Source: Microcaldota archaeon (GTDB lineage: Archaea; Micrarchaeota; Micrarchaeia; Micrarchaeales; Micrarchaeaceae). From it: a DNA stretch of 16,305 nt. Below are positions 5,956 to 13,575 of this stretch, piece after piece. The number at the start of each line of letters is the position of its first letter. The first letter of the stretch is position 1. The stretch covers positions 1-16,305 of the forward strand of contig JAJYVY010000015.1 of NCBI GenBank assembly GCA_021791775.1, in the 5' to 3' direction. Position numbers and translations under genes: made by a program. The notes under the pieces are model-generated. The model was not told where the DNA came from, ran no database searches, and saw only the letters and a program-made list of their open reading frames with translations.

Positions 5956-6189
5956 TCAATGAGGGCGGGAAGACCCGCGCGTTTTAACAAGCTCTATATC
6001 TGATCTTTTTATCAGCTTCCTCCTTCCCGCGTAATTGGCGTATATCTCCGCCTCTTCTACCAGTTCCTTCACGGTGTCCTCCATCTCCTTCTCAAGGGTG
6101 ACCACTGCGCCCTCATTTATCCTTTCGCATCCAGCTTCCTTGAGAAACTGCTCTATATCGTATAAACTGAAACCCCGCCTCCTTCCCAA
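5956..6189 (-). CDS. Archaeal histone (histone-fold DNA-binding protein)
   Basis: A 77-residue protein with the histone fold over residues 6-67: helix 1 with F-L-K-E-A-G-C-E-R-I, the long central helix, then Y-A-G-R-R-K-L-I-K-R-S-D-I-E-L, the typical A-G-R-K-x-x-x-x-x-D-I end of archaeal histones. It wraps DNA as dimers or longer assemblies. Start: no ATG lies upstream in frame; TTG at 6189-6187 has an AGGTG Shine-Dalgarno motif 5 nt before it, so TTG is the best choice. Odd points are the Arg-rich start (G-R-R-R-G) in place of the usual short N-terminus, and a 9-residue basic C-terminal tail. The gene is convergent with the GT4 gene (7 bp apart) and divergent from endonuclease IV. Confidence 0.87.
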   Translation of the reverse strand: MGRRRGFSLYDIEQFLKEAGCERINEGAVVTLEKEMEDTVKELVEEAEIYANYAGRRKLIKRSDIELVKTRGSSRPH

Positions 6190-6194
6190 AAGAA

Positions 6195-6199
6195 CACCT
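6195..6199 (-). promoter_or_regulatory. Shine-Dalgarno site for the histone TTG start
   Basis: AGGTG on the minus strand, five bases before TTG 6189-6187. It decides the start of the histone gene. Confidence 0.55.
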
Positions 6200-6220
6200 G
6201 GTGGAAGGTATTATTAGGCA

Positions 6221-6234
6221 ATCTTTTTAAATCA
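6221..6234. promoter_or_regulatory. Shared A/T box between histone and nfo
   Basis: TCTTTTTAAATCAG can act as a TATA box on either strand. Spacing gives a leader of about 13 nt toward the histone and about 28 nt toward nfo. Both genes have Shine-Dalgarno motifs, in agreement with leadered transcripts. Confidence 0.35.
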
Positions 6235-6282
6235 GCGTTCATTCTTATCATTAGCGGAACTCCTGTTCTCCAATGTGATACC

Positions 6283-7143
6283 ATGATAAGATTTGGCTTC
6301 CATCTATCAGTTTCAGGAGGGGTGCAAAATGCAGCTTTGACGGCAGAGCGGATGCACTACGGCGCATTCCAGATCTTCGTTAGCAATCCAAGGAGCTGGA
6401 AGCGCAGCAGCATAAGCGAAGCCGCCGCGGAGCAGTTCAGCGCAGTTGTAAAACGCTCCGACACAGTGCCGTTTGCCCATGTGCCTTATCTCTGCAACCC
6501 CTCCTCGCCTAGCGCAGATGCTTTGAGAAAGAGCCGCACGATGCTTGCCGACAATATGAAAAGCTGCAGCGTTCTCGGAATAAAATACCTGGTTGTGCAT
6601 ATCGGTTCGCACCTCGGTAAAGGAACCGAATCAGGAATCTCCGCAGCAGCGGATACCCTATCGCATGCTCTTTCAAAAGACGGCAATACCCGACTCCTTC
6701 TTGAGAACTCCGCCGGCTACAACAACAGCGTAGGGTCAAAATTCGAAGAAATAGGCCGGATAATCGATAAGGCCGGCTCTGAAAATTTGATGTTGTGCCT
6801 CGACACTGCGCATGCATTTGCGGCAGGCTACGATTTCCGCACTGGAGAGGGAATGGAAAGGCTCTGCGCAGAGATAGCAGACAACATAGGATTCGACAGG
6901 ATGGGCCTGGTGCATCTAAACGATGCAAGATACCCTGCAGGCAGCGGCCTTGACCGCCACTGGCACATAGGCAAGGGGGAGATAGGCGTAGCTGGATTCA
7001 AGGAGCTCTTCCAAAACAGGAATTTCCAAAACGGATGCTTCATAATGGAGACGCCTATAAACGACGATGGGAATGAGATCAGCAACATGAACAAAGCAAA
7101 AGCCATAGCATTGTCTGTGCTTGGCAGGGAATCGATCTACTAG
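6283..7143 (+). CDS. nfo: Endonuclease IV (AP endonuclease)
   Basis: A 286-residue protein, the full family length. Endonuclease IV cuts the backbone 5' of abasic sites in base excision repair and uses three metal ions. The ligands expected from the E. coli enzyme are all there: H66 (A-H-V-P-Y-L), H106 (V-V-H-I-G-S-H), E141 (L-E-N-S-A-G), D174 and H177 (C-L-D-T-A-H-A-F-A-A-G), H211 (H-L-N-D), D224 and H226 (D-R-H-W-H-I-G), E256 (M-E-T-P). The N-terminal G-F-H-L-S-V-S-G-G is also typical. GTGAT, four to five bases before the ATG, is a Shine-Dalgarno match. The gene is divergent from the histone, and its stop overlaps the convergent DUF2070 gene by 4 bp. Confidence 0.96.
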   Translation: MIRFGFHLSVSGGVQNAALTAERMHYGAFQIFVSNPRSWKRSSISEAAAEQFSAVVKRSDTVPFAHVPYLCNPSSPSADALRKSRTMLADNMKSCSVLGIKYLVVHIGSHLGKGTESGISAAADTLSHALSKDGNTRLLLENSAGYNNSVGSKFEEIGRIIDKAGSENLMLCLDTAHAFAAGYDFRTGEGMERLCAEIADNIGFDRMGLVHLNDARYPAGSGLDRHWHIGKGEIGVAGFKELFQNRNFQNGCFIMETPINDDGNEISNMNKAKAIALSVLGRESIY

Positions 7144-8972
7144 ATCAAAGATATAACCAGCGCCGCCACAAGAAAGCCTGCCACCATTGCGGCCGGGCCC
7201 AGGAGCCTGACTGTCGGTATTATGGATTTCATCAAATCTGTCATTATATCCCCCACATTAGGCCCCCACAGCGCAAATTTTTTCATGTAAACCCTCTTGT
7301 AGCGCACCCGCACGCTCCCGATATCTTTAATTGCGCTCTCCATCCCTGTGTCTATCAGCGGCTTCAGCATTCTGAACTTTGTCTGCCTTCCAAGTACGTT
7401 CTCCACAGGTCTGTCCACGGAGTTTACTGCATGCGTGTCTGTGGTGTAAACTTCCGCCAGCACGCCGTATTTCCCCTTCACGTATGATATTATCTCGTCT
7501 CTCAAAGAGGGGAGCATATTATTCGAATTGAAGTGAAGCATTGCATATTTGAACGCCCCGAAGGAAAACACCGCCATGTTGAGCTTTCCAGGAGCGAGGT
7601 CTCTCGGCATACCAAGCTTATTGTATATCTCCACGCCTGAAACCCCTACCATGCATCTTTTTGACGAATGCAGCTCCTTCAGGTTTTTTATCGCGTTGAC
7701 GTACTCTCCCATGCACTTCGAATTATACCGCACCCCGGCTAGCTCGCTCTTCGGCGCGCTCTCGAACCGCGAATTGTGCGCGTCTATCAGGATTGTAGCG
7801 CGCCCCTTCCTCTCAAGCATCCTTTCAAAGAGCCTTGCGGATTCTTCGCTGATGTCCTCTGTTACCTTCGGCGCTCTTGTGAAAGTGCTTATTACCACCC
7901 TTCCCATCGTAAGGTTGCCCACGGCAGCCGAGCCCCCCCTTCCGGCAGAGTAGCTCAGGCCCTCTCCCGCGGCTGTAGCATCCTTTATCCCTCTGTTCAG
8001 GGCCTTCCTTACCGCCCCGAGCTGGCTCGCCGATACAGGGTTCCTGTCAGCGGTTGCCGCGGTGTGCATCACAAATCCCATGGCCTTGTATTTTCTGTTT
8101 ATGTGGCTTTCAAGTATGTATGGGAAGCTGCTTGCGCCCAGGCTGCCAGCAGGGCCGTAGTGTATGTCTGGTATGAAGAACACTGATTTGATACTGCCAT
8201 CGTCCCTCATGAGCACAATCGTGTCGGTTCTAACATCCGGCTTTATACCCAGCTTTGTTTTCATCGCCATCGCTGTATTTACGTCGAAGAGCCAGTTCTG
8301 CAGCATGCCAGAAAACATATCCGTGCTCTTCACTCCAAGTCTCTTCTTGAGCGGCCTGTCGAACATGTACAGCAGCGCATAGCTCACCACAAGGAAGACC
8401 ATCATGCCGGCGAAAAGCTTCTCTATCAGGGTATTGAAAGGGGTGTCAAACCTGAAGATGAACCTGCTCGCCGCGGCGAACAGCACAATATTGAAGGTGG
8501 GTTGGACGAAAGCCAACGGCACCGCTCTCTTCCTTAAACCGAGCACCACCCTGTTCATGAAAAACCACAATGCAAACAAGCTTGCAGCGCCCAGCAGCAC
8601 AATTATCGTTGCTATTGCTGATCCAAGAAACGGGTATGCCAGGCTGCCGAGCAGTACGAAAATAGAGTAGGATACTGCCCCAATTATTGACATGAAAAGC
8701 GCGTGCTTTGTGCTGATCCTCCTTTTTGCAGCCTTGATCACAAAGGTTGTGAGCACAGTCGGGAGCAGTATTGCTATGATGCCAGCCAGCATGCCGTTCA
8801 CAAGCACATAGTCCAGCGTTCTTGTGGGAAGGACCCTAAAATGTATCAGGCCGACCGAGGCCATGCCTACCACAAGGCTCATCAAAACAAGCGCACCGAA
8901 AAGCAGAGTTGTGCCTGGCAGCCTTTTAGCAAACAGGCTTGAGTATCTCGTTGGGTCCTTTGAACCTGCCAT
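7140..8972 (-). CDS. DUF2070 family archaeal membrane protein
   Basis: About 610 residues. The N-terminal 215 residues form six or so TM helices, then follows a ~370-residue soluble domain, then a last TM helix at the C-terminus. This is the layout of the archaeal DUF2070 family. Numbering from the GTG at 8993, the soluble domain shows P-D276-I-H278-Y-G-P with G-S-L-G-A-S-S-F-P, I-D404-A-H406-N-S and T-D519-T-H521-A-V-N: three D-x-H motifs that look like metal ligands. No activity is known for the family. The start is uncertain: GTG 8993 follows the uppS stop with no gap, while ATG 8972 is seven codons in and precedes M-A-G-S-K-D-P; I chose the ATG. It is co-transcribed with uppS and may act on or with polyprenyl lipids (inference). 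Confidence 0.82.
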   Translation of the reverse strand: MAGSKDPTRYSSLFAKRLPGTTLLFGALVLMSLVVGMASVGLIHFRVLPTRTLDYVLVNGMLAGIIAILLPTVLTTFVIKAAKRRISTKHALFMSIIGAVSYSIFVLLGSLAYPFLGSAIATIIVLLGAASLFALWFFMNRVVLGLRKRAVPLAFVQPTFNIVLFAAASRFIFRFDTPFNTLIEKLFAGMMVFLVVSYALLYMFDRPLKKRLGVKSTDMFSGMLQNWLFDVNTAMAMKTKLGIKPDVRTDTIVLMRDDGSIKSVFFIPDIHYGPAGSLGASSFPYILESHINRKYKAMGFVMHTAATADRNPVSASQLGAVRKALNRGIKDATAAGEGLSYSAGRGGSAAVGNLTMGRVVISTFTRAPKVTEDISEESARLFERMLERKGRATILIDAHNSRFESAPKSELAGVRYNSKCMGEYVNAIKNLKELHSSKRCMVGVSGVEIYNKLGMPRDLAPGKLNMAVFSFGAFKYAMLHFNSNNMLPSLRDEIISYVKGKYGVLAEVYTTDTHAVNSVDRPVENVLGRQTKFRMLKPLIDTGMESAIKDIGSVRVRYKRVYMKKFALWGPNVGDIMTDLMKSIIPTVRLLGPAAMVAGFLVAALVISLI

Positions 8973-8993
8973 AAAAACACTGGCAATTATCAC

Positions 8994-9725
8994 TCATCTG
9001 CCGAACCGTCTCTGCCTTGCCCTGAATGCGTATATGGCTCTTTTTAGGTCGGCCCTGCCGAAGTCCGGCCAGTATTTCCTGGCAAAATATAGTTCAGAAT
9101 AATTGGATTGCCATGGCAGTATCCCCGACAGCCTCTGCTCGCCTGATGTTCTTATTATCAAATCCACGTCCGGGATCTGAGATGTCATCAGCATGGACCT
9201 CGCAGAATCATAGCCGAGTTTTCCCTTGGCGCCATGTCGCCTGCCCGATGACTCTATGGCGTGCAGTATGTCGTCCCTGCCGCCATACCCTACAAGCAGG
9301 TTTATTGAAAGCTCCTTGTACGCCTCTGTCTTCTTCTCCAGCATTAGCAGCCCCCCCCTGAGCCTCTTTGGCAGGGCTGAGAGGTTCCCTACGATGTGCA
9401 CGCTAGCCTGGTTGTCTGACAGCGTCCGCAGTATTTTCTTGTCATAAACCGTTTTGGTATAAAGCCTGTATAGCAGAGAGAGTTCGCTTCTGCTCCTGCT
9501 GATGGCATTCTCTGTAGAGAGCGCCCATATGGACATGGTCCTGACCCCGTAGCGTTTGGCCCATATGCATACGTCTATTATCCTGGTTATTCCAGAGCTG
9601 TAGCCTTTCAGCAGTCCGAATCTGTTGAGCCTCGCCCAGCGCCTGTTCCCGTCTGGGATTATTGCGATGTGGCCTGGCCCGCAGGCGCTGGCAGTATTCC
9701 CGCCCCTACCATGCTTTGTTGCCAT
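8994..9725 (-). CDS. uppS: Cis-prenyltransferase, undecaprenyl/polyprenyl diphosphate synthase
   Basis: A 243-residue protein of normal length. It adds isoprene units in cis to an allylic diphosphate, making the long polyprenyl diphosphate from which glycan carrier lipids are derived. Motifs in order: H-I-A-I-I-P-D25-G-N-R-R-W-A-R (catalytic Asp and diphosphate-binding Arg), W-A-L-S-T-E-N (67-73), N-L-L-V-G-Y-G-G-R-D-D (142-152), D-L-I-I-R-T-S-G-E-Q-R-L-S-G (188-201) and the S-E-L-Y-F ... W-P-D-F end. The ATG at 9725 follows a stop-free but weak leader. The last codon AGA-TGA runs straight into the GTG of the DUF2070 frame, so the two genes are translationally coupled. In archaea the product serves N-glycosylation, which fits the GT4 gene nearby. 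Confidence 0.95.
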   Translation of the reverse strand: MATKHGRGGNTASACGPGHIAIIPDGNRRWARLNRFGLLKGYSSGITRIIDVCIWAKRYGVRTMSIWALSTENAISRSRSELSLLYRLYTKTVYDKKILRTLSDNQASVHIVGNLSALPKRLRGGLLMLEKKTEAYKELSINLLVGYGGRDDILHAIESSGRRHGAKGKLGYDSARSMLMTSQIPDVDLIIRTSGEQRLSGILPWQSNYSELYFARKYWPDFGRADLKRAIYAFRARQRRFGR

Positions 9726-9750
9726 TCAGCACTACACCCACTGAATTATT

Positions 9751-9785
9751 GGATTAATTGATTAATTGCCTACAAGTATAAAAAT
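9751..9785. promoter_or_regulatory. Divergent promoter region of uppS and rfcL
   Basis: The plus-strand box AGTATAAAAATAG (9775-9787) would start an rfcL transcript about 10 nt before its ATG at 9816. On the minus side, a tandem ATTAATTG-ATTAATTG (9753-9768) is the A/T-rich element before uppS. It may serve as TATA or as a short operator. Confidence 0.4.
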
Positions 9786-9815
9786 AGATTCGCAAAAACT
9801 ATAAATGGTACTGTT

Positions 9816-11057
9816 ATGGGGGAATTCTGGGGCAACTGGGTGAACAGCATAGACGAGATAGTCGGAAACAGGCTCCAGATAGAGCACCTGAAAGCATTCG
9901 CCAAAGATGTCAATTCCGGAAAAACAAGGAAACCTCTTATGATTTGGGGGGCTTCAGGTGTAGGCAAGACCATGGCCGCTCACCTCCTGGCCAGGTGGGC
10001 CGGCTGGAACATGGTTGAGACAAATGCCGGAGACTACAGGGGCGGCGACATGATAAATTCAAGGCTCAGCCCCTCTGCAGGGAGCAGGAACCTTTTCGGG
10101 ACCAGGAATGCCTTAATCCTGGATGAGATAGACGAATTATCCGGAAGATTCGACAAAGGCGCAGCATCCGCATTGACAAAGTTGATAAACGAATCGAAAA
10201 GCCCGATCATAATGATAGCGAACAACATGTGGGACCAAAGCATATCATTTCTCAGGGGGAAGACAGAACCCGTGCAATTCAGGGCTCTCACAGCCGCAGA
10301 GGTTCTAAATGTAATCGGGCGTTTCGCGGACAAAAATGGCATAAAGATAAGCAGGAAGACTATGGAAGAGATAGCGGCCAGGTCTGCCGGCGATGCGAGG
10401 AGCGCAATAAATGATGTAGTGCTGATGGACGGCTCGCCAGAAGAGGCGATTGAGGTGATAGGGCTACGCGACAGGAAGATCGACGTTTTTGCAGTGCTGG
10501 ACAGAATCTTCTCTGCCAACACATTCTCCGCGCCAATCCGCGCCCTTGCAGGCTCAGATGTAGACAACGAAATGATGCTCAAGTGGATAGATGAAAATAT
10601 ACCAAACAGGTATACGGATGCGAACGACGTAAAAATGGCGTATGATATGCTGTCCGGCGCCAGCGCATTCATGAGCAGGGCGTCAAGAAGCCAGTATTAC
10701 ACATATTGGAGGTATATGGGCGCAATGATGTCCAGCGGAGTCGCGCTATCCAAATCGTCATACCCTGACAAAAGGAAGAGATACGTATTCCCAAGCATAA
10801 TTTCAGGGCTGAGCAGCACCAAGGCAGAGAGGACTGCGAGCACGGCAATCGCGAAGAAGGTGCAGAAGCGCACCCACAGCAGCATCAGGTACATAAAAGA
10901 ATGGATGCTTCCGCTCATCTCCGACATCGCCAGGAACGCCCTCTCCTCCGAGGTTGGCAAGGAGGATATCTACGATTTCTTCGGGGCCAAGTTTGGATTG
11001 GAGAGCAGCGAGGTAGACTATCTGGTCAAGAATGTGAGAGGCAACCAAGCTCTCTAA
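9816..11057 (+). CDS. rfcL: Replication factor C large subunit (clamp loader)
   Basis: A 413-residue AAA+ ATPase. RFC loads the PCNA sliding clamp on primed DNA; archaea use one large and four small subunits. Seen here: the N-terminal I-D-E-I-V-G-N (12-18), Walker A G-A-S-G-V-G-K-T (45-52), Walker B L-I-L-D-E-I-D-E-L (100-108), sensor I I-A-N-N-M-W-D (134-140), and the sensor II region S-A-G-D-A-R-S-A-I-N-D. After these come a collar domain and an Arg/Lys-rich segment. The N-terminus is a little short and lacks the usual W-x-x-K-Y-R-P box in standard form (E-F-W-G-N-W-V-N here). The C-terminus ends without an obvious PCNA-binding PIP box. The last 32 bp overlap the convergent DHH gene. Confidence 0.92.
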   Translation: MGEFWGNWVNSIDEIVGNRLQIEHLKAFAKDVNSGKTRKPLMIWGASGVGKTMAAHLLARWAGWNMVETNAGDYRGGDMINSRLSPSAGSRNLFGTRNALILDEIDELSGRFDKGAASALTKLINESKSPIIMIANNMWDQSISFLRGKTEPVQFRALTAAEVLNVIGRFADKNGIKISRKTMEEIAARSAGDARSAINDVVLMDGSPEEAIEVIGLRDRKIDVFAVLDRIFSANTFSAPIRALAGSDVDNEMMLKWIDENIPNRYTDANDVKMAYDMLSGASAFMSRASRSQYYTYWRYMGAMMSSGVALSKSSYPDKRKRYVFPSIISGLSSTKAERTASTAIAKKVQKRTHSSIRYIKEWMLPLISDIARNALSSEVGKEDIYDFFGAKFGLESSEVDYLVKNVRGNQAL

Positions 11058-12465
11058 GCAGAAGGTTCAGTACACTCTTGGCATTATCCTTGTCTACTTT
11101 TATGCTTGCTGCCTCATTGTGCCCACCGCCGCTTTCCGCGTACTCCGATGATTCCACAATCCCGCTTATTATTTTCAGCAGGCCGGTCTCTTTTGATATC
11201 GCCCTCGACAGCCTTATCGTTATGTAGCTGCCGTAGTGCACAATAAGAAGCGTCCTTTCTCCATTGGCAACTTCGAGCTTCTCCTGCAGCCTGGAGCTGT
11301 ACCTGCCCGGCAGCGGATATCCGGATTCTGCCCGCGGAAGCTGCTCGAAATCCAGGACAAATACGGCCATGTTCCTGCTGGACTGGTATCTCTTCGCGCT
11401 CTTTGCCCCGATCTCCAGCAGATCCATGAGCGTATCGTAGGAATAACGGAACGCAGCCTCAAATTTCTTTTTGTCCATTATGAGCGACTGGACATATGCG
11501 GGAGTCAGCTTATCTATTGTGGAATCTCTCCTGCCCGCTATGCTTGTGAGGTAATCCAGGACTATGGCAAGCCGCTGCCCCTCGGCGTCGGTGCGATCCG
11601 CAAACGCGCTGTAGTCGCTGATCAGCGATGCGCGCTTCATGTCTTCAGTGTGTATATCCGAAATCGATTCTGCGAAAAGAGAGCACAGCACTCCGGCAGT
11701 GAAATTCGAGTCCCCGCCGTTCTCCCAGGTGTTGATGTAGTGCATTGTGTAGGATTTCGGAAACGAATCATAAGGGGGATGATGGTCCAGCATTATCATG
11801 TCATATTTGGCCTTCGATCCTATTATCGCGCCTTCGCTTCCTGGTGCTGTGCCGAAGTCTGTCGTCAGGACGAGCGGCCTGCGCACTGAGTTGTAATGGT
11901 TGAATTCGAAGATGTCGGCATATGCCGACTCTGAATCGTACTCTATGCCCCTCTGCATCACCCACGAGACCCCGCGCTCGCCAATGACAAGCGACTGCTG
12001 CAGCTTTGCAAGGGCTCTGTAGAGCGATACCGCACCGCTTACTCCGTCGCCGTCGTTATGGAATCTAACCACTATTGGGTCTCCTGCAAGGTATGCTGTC
12101 GAGAAATCGGACGCAGCTTTTGCTATCTGACCAGCCATCCTCTTGAGCGTGGCAAGATACGGTTTGTCCTTCTCTGCCTCTATGACCCTATCCATGTTCG
12201 CTCTGGTGTCTACCAACCCAGCCAGCTTTGCTATTGCGCCTTCTATTTCCTTGCCGGTTGCCTCCCCCAGCACCTCGATCTCCTTCAATTCGGCCCTGCT
12301 GTCTTCAATCCTGCAGCCGCACGCTATCCTGTCGCCTACATCTAGAGTCAACTCGCTCTTTGCATTCAAAATCTTATCCCCAACAACAGTGTAGACGTTG
12401 TTTCTTGCATCTGGAGAGAGCATCACGGCTGTCACAATTCCATCTATCCTAATCATCTTTTCCAT
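11026..12465 (-). CDS. DHH/DHHA1 family RecJ-like phosphoesterase
   Basis: About 480 residues. Numbered from the TTG at 12477, the order is: a small beta-rich, OB-like N-terminal domain (8-70), a helical linker, the DHH domain with F-H140-N-D142-G-D144-G, T-T-D207-F-G and L-D231-H232-H233-P-P, N-x-W-E-N-G-G-D (249-256), and the DHHA1 domain with Y-A-E-S-G-G-G-H-N-E-A-A-S (446-458). All metal-binding motifs are intact, so it should be an active Mn-dependent phosphodiesterase or exonuclease, like archaeal RecJ/GAN proteins of replication and repair; small-nucleotide substrates cannot be excluded. The start is probably ATG at 12465 (or 12456) rather than the TTG four codons earlier. It is the last gene of a three-gene unit, 17 bp after the Cys-rich protein gene, and overlaps rfcL by 32 bp on the opposite strand. 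Confidence 0.88.
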   Translation of the reverse strand: MEKMIRIDGIVTAVMLSPDARNNVYTVVGDKILNAKSELTLDVGDRIACGCRIEDSRAELKEIEVLGEATGKEIEGAIAKLAGLVDTRANMDRVIEAEKDKPYLATLKRMAGQIAKAASDFSTAYLAGDPIVVRFHNDGDGVSGAVSLYRALAKLQQSLVIGERGVSWVMQRGIEYDSESAYADIFEFNHYNSVRRPLVLTTDFGTAPGSEGAIIGSKAKYDMIMLDHHPPYDSFPKSYTMHYINTWENGGDSNFTAGVLCSLFAESISDIHTEDMKRASLISDYSAFADRTDAEGQRLAIVLDYLTSIAGRRDSTIDKLTPAYVQSLIMDKKKFEAAFRYSYDTLMDLLEIGAKSAKRYQSSRNMAVFVLDFEQLPRAESGYPLPGRYSSRLQEKLEVANGERTLLIVHYGSYITIRLSRAISKETGLLKIISGIVESSEYAESGGGHNEAASIKVDKDNAKSVLNLLLRELGCLSHS

Positions 12466-12482
12466 AAAATTTACCAAAGAAC

Positions 12483-13559
12483 TTATGCAGTCGAATTAGC
12501 CGTGGTTGCGAGACAGGAAACTCTTGCCGTTGTGTTCCCTATGTAAGAGCAGTACGTGGAATTCTTGTATCTGAGCGCAATGCCCGCGTAGCATCCGTAT
12601 TGGGATGCAGGCAGCCCTATACTCTTGCATATGCTCGCATTTTCATTCGCCACTGCAATATACGTATAGATGGCATATGCGCATAATGTGCTAGCGAACG
12701 ACGGCGTGCTGGCGCAGAGCGAACTGACGTTCTGTAATGTTATCTTTGATGCCCCGCTGGTGGTCTGGAGGCTCTGGAAGTTTGATGAGCATATGAGCGA
12801 AAGGTAGCCGCCCAGGCCTGCGCATGCCGATTCGTTGTATGTCAATTTCGCTATTCTGTATCTGCAGTACTGTTGCGGGGTTGAGTTTATGAAAGCCAGG
12901 GGAGAGCTGAAGTTTAGTACTGAAGCCGCGCCATTGCCGACCATGTAGGAGATAAGGCTGTAATTCTGTGTGTTAGGGAGCATCGCGCAGTACCCCAAAT
13001 CCCCATTCTTTACGGCATAGTTATAATCAGCTTTGTCTGTGCAATCGGAGTTGAGAGTGGTGTTGCTTATCCCGCTGCAGATTTCCGCATTGGTAAAGTT
13101 CTCCTTAGATGCTATGTTATAAAGGCATTCAGATTTGTAAGGGTCAGCTAGCAGCCCGCATTCAGATGCGCTGACTGTGGAGTTGCTCACCCCAAATATG
13201 CACGCCGAATAGTAGCTCTCATTGCTTTCAACCTGGCTGCATACAGATAAATTTCCTGTCCTAGCCGCAACTCCAGAAACGCATCCCGCTTGATATATGC
13301 CGGGAAGGTAGCTGCAGACTGACGCATTCGATGTCGAGTTTGCAAGCTGCTCGAGACAGGAATACCGTTGCTGAGACAGAACCACGCCCCTGCACCTGCT
13401 GAGCGGAGTGCCCCCTCCTGAAGCAATCAACGTAAATGCAGCAACAACCACAAGCGCCGCGGCGATAACCCCCCAAACCAGCAGCTTCTCCCTCTCGCTC
13501 AGTTTGGTTTTCTGGTCCCCGGCGCCCGAGTTGGCGCTCTTCCACTGAAAAAGCGGCAT
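12483..13559 (-). CDS. Membrane-anchored Cys-rich repeat protein with many N-glycosylation sequons
   Basis: About 358 residues; residues below are numbered from a TTG one codon before the ATG. A polar cytoplasmic start (1-26) is followed by one TM helix (28-47) and a large outer region with 20 cysteines. The cysteines recur in a ~25-residue beat, most often C-x13-C-x10to12-C, with Tyr and small hydrophobic residues at fixed places (Y-x-x-x-C-[V/I/L]-x-x-[V/I]-A). I count about ten degenerate units. The even number of cysteines and outside location suggest disulfides. There are 16 N-x-S/T sequons. I do not recognise a named family, although similar C-Y-x-x-x-A-type repeats occur in DPANN proteins. 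It lies 16 bp after the KaiC gene and 17 bp before the DHH gene. Confidence 0.82.
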   Translation of the reverse strand: MPLFQWKSANSGAGDQKTKLSEREKLLVWGVIAAALVVVAAFTLIASGGGTPLSRCRGVVLSQQRYSCLEQLANSTSNASVCSYLPGIYQAGCVSGVAARTGNLSVCSQVESNESYYSACIFGVSNSTVSASECGLLADPYKSECLYNIASKENFTNAEICSGISNTTLNSDCTDKADYNYAVKNGDLGYCAMLPNTQNYSLISYMVGNGAASVLNFSSPLAFINSTPQQYCRYRIAKLTYNESACAGLGGYLSLICSSNFQSLQTTSGASKITLQNVSSLCASTPSFASTLCAYAIYTYIAVANENASICKSIGLPASQYGCYAGIALRYKNSTYCSYIGNTTARVSCLATTANSTA

Positions 13560-13575
13560 CAATATCCCATTATAA

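Noticed and set aside
7549..8186. Plus-strand frames of 134 and 136 codons within the DUF2070 gene
   Set aside because: Both are antisense to a well-supported family member and overlap each other in different frames.
10034..10672. 212-codon minus-strand frame inside rfcL
   Set aside because: It is antisense to the Walker A, Walker B and sensor motifs of RFC-L, so it is a shadow frame.
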